IMG/VR virus record: IMGVR_UViG_3300002835_012783
Location: 1 to 20,982 of that record
Source: a virus
Reading direction: 5' to 3' (one strand)
Length of the DNA: 20,982 bases
In this document: one piece after another, positions 20,915 through 20,982 of the stretch
Numbering within the stretch: position 1 is the stretch's first letter
Layout of the letters: the number at the start of each line of letters is the position of its first letter
Made by a program: the position numbers and the translations under genes
Notes under the pieces: model-generated
Seen by the model: only the letters and a program-made list of their open reading frames with translations
Databases searched by the model: none
Told to the model about the DNA's origin: nothing

Positions 20915-20982
20915 TGTATCTTTCTTTAGTAATACCTACACGATCAGCAGGTACTAAGTGGGTTGAACAAATGATAGAAACA
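20907..20982 (-). CDS. C-terminal end of an upstream gene (partial), possibly a neck protein
   Basis: A frame open from the window edge ends at TAA 20909-20907, giving 24 residues (ICSTHLVPADRVGITKERYNG at the end). The stop overlaps the start of the gp15-like gene by 8 bases, the same tight packing seen elsewhere. In T4 the gene before gp15 is neck protein gp14, so that is a candidate, but the fragment is too short to identify. Confidence 0.55.
   Translation of the reverse strand, partial: VSIICSTHLVPADRVGITKERYNG

Noticed and set aside
1-20982. tRNA genes, rRNA, transposase or integrase genes, or replication origin
   Set aside because: None seen. Intergenic gaps are all below about 110 bases and are filled by terminators and promoter-like elements.

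Overview
The window reads as part of the genome of a contractile-tailed (T4-like) phage whose host is probably a member of the Bacteroidetes. Every gene I can support lies on the minus strand, so transcription runs from high to low coordinates. The phage assignment rests on recognisable tail genes in a sensible order: gp15-like tail terminator, sheath (gp18-like), tube (gp19-like), overlapping tail-assembly chaperones, tape measure, LysM-like baseplate protein and a baseplate hub fused to an M23 peptidase. The host assignment rests on a block of secreted proteins of Bacteroidetes type (signal peptides ending in A/G-Q, Ig-like domains, a gliding-motility/T9SS type B C-terminal domain, an NYNP/DNGSC repeat, an Omp28-like lipoprotein). 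Shine-Dalgarno sequences are absent from the leaders, and some promoters resemble the Bacteroidetes -33/-7 pattern. The sequence is AT-rich.

Layout in transcription order. 20982-18399: end of an upstream gene, gp15-like protein, a 453-residue Ala/Ser/Thr repeat protein that looks like a fibre, and a small coiled-coil protein. 18349-16079: sheath and tube. 16042-14931: three small genes of unknown function that share a near-identical N-terminus (MKLxxLRxLIxEE). 14829-13815: chaperone pair in overlapping frames with a probable frameshift site. 13769-11316: tape measure. 11283-4806: small and large structural proteins, LysM-like baseplate protein, hub with M23 peptidase, and a conserved-looking hypothetical. 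4726-3129: accessory genes (GPAVI-type repeat protein, zinc-ribbon endonuclease, NadR-like P-loop kinase). 3123-1: five tightly packed genes for secreted or lipid-anchored proteins, the last running off the window.

The main unexpected content is regulatory and accessory. A 15-base motif, CATACATATAATAAA, occurs at seven intergenic sites just before structural genes, three times directly after an intrinsic terminator, and is probably the phage late promoter. A second element (AAATATTATT-N3-ATATTTAT, with TTTG 20 bases upstream in two of three cases) precedes the small accessory genes and looks like a host-sigma promoter. Several of these elements lie so close to the start codon that leaderless mRNAs are likely. 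The cassette of secreted proteins at the left end, including a compact protein with a T9SS sorting domain, suggests a phage that modifies or decorates the host surface during infection. That last step is inference.
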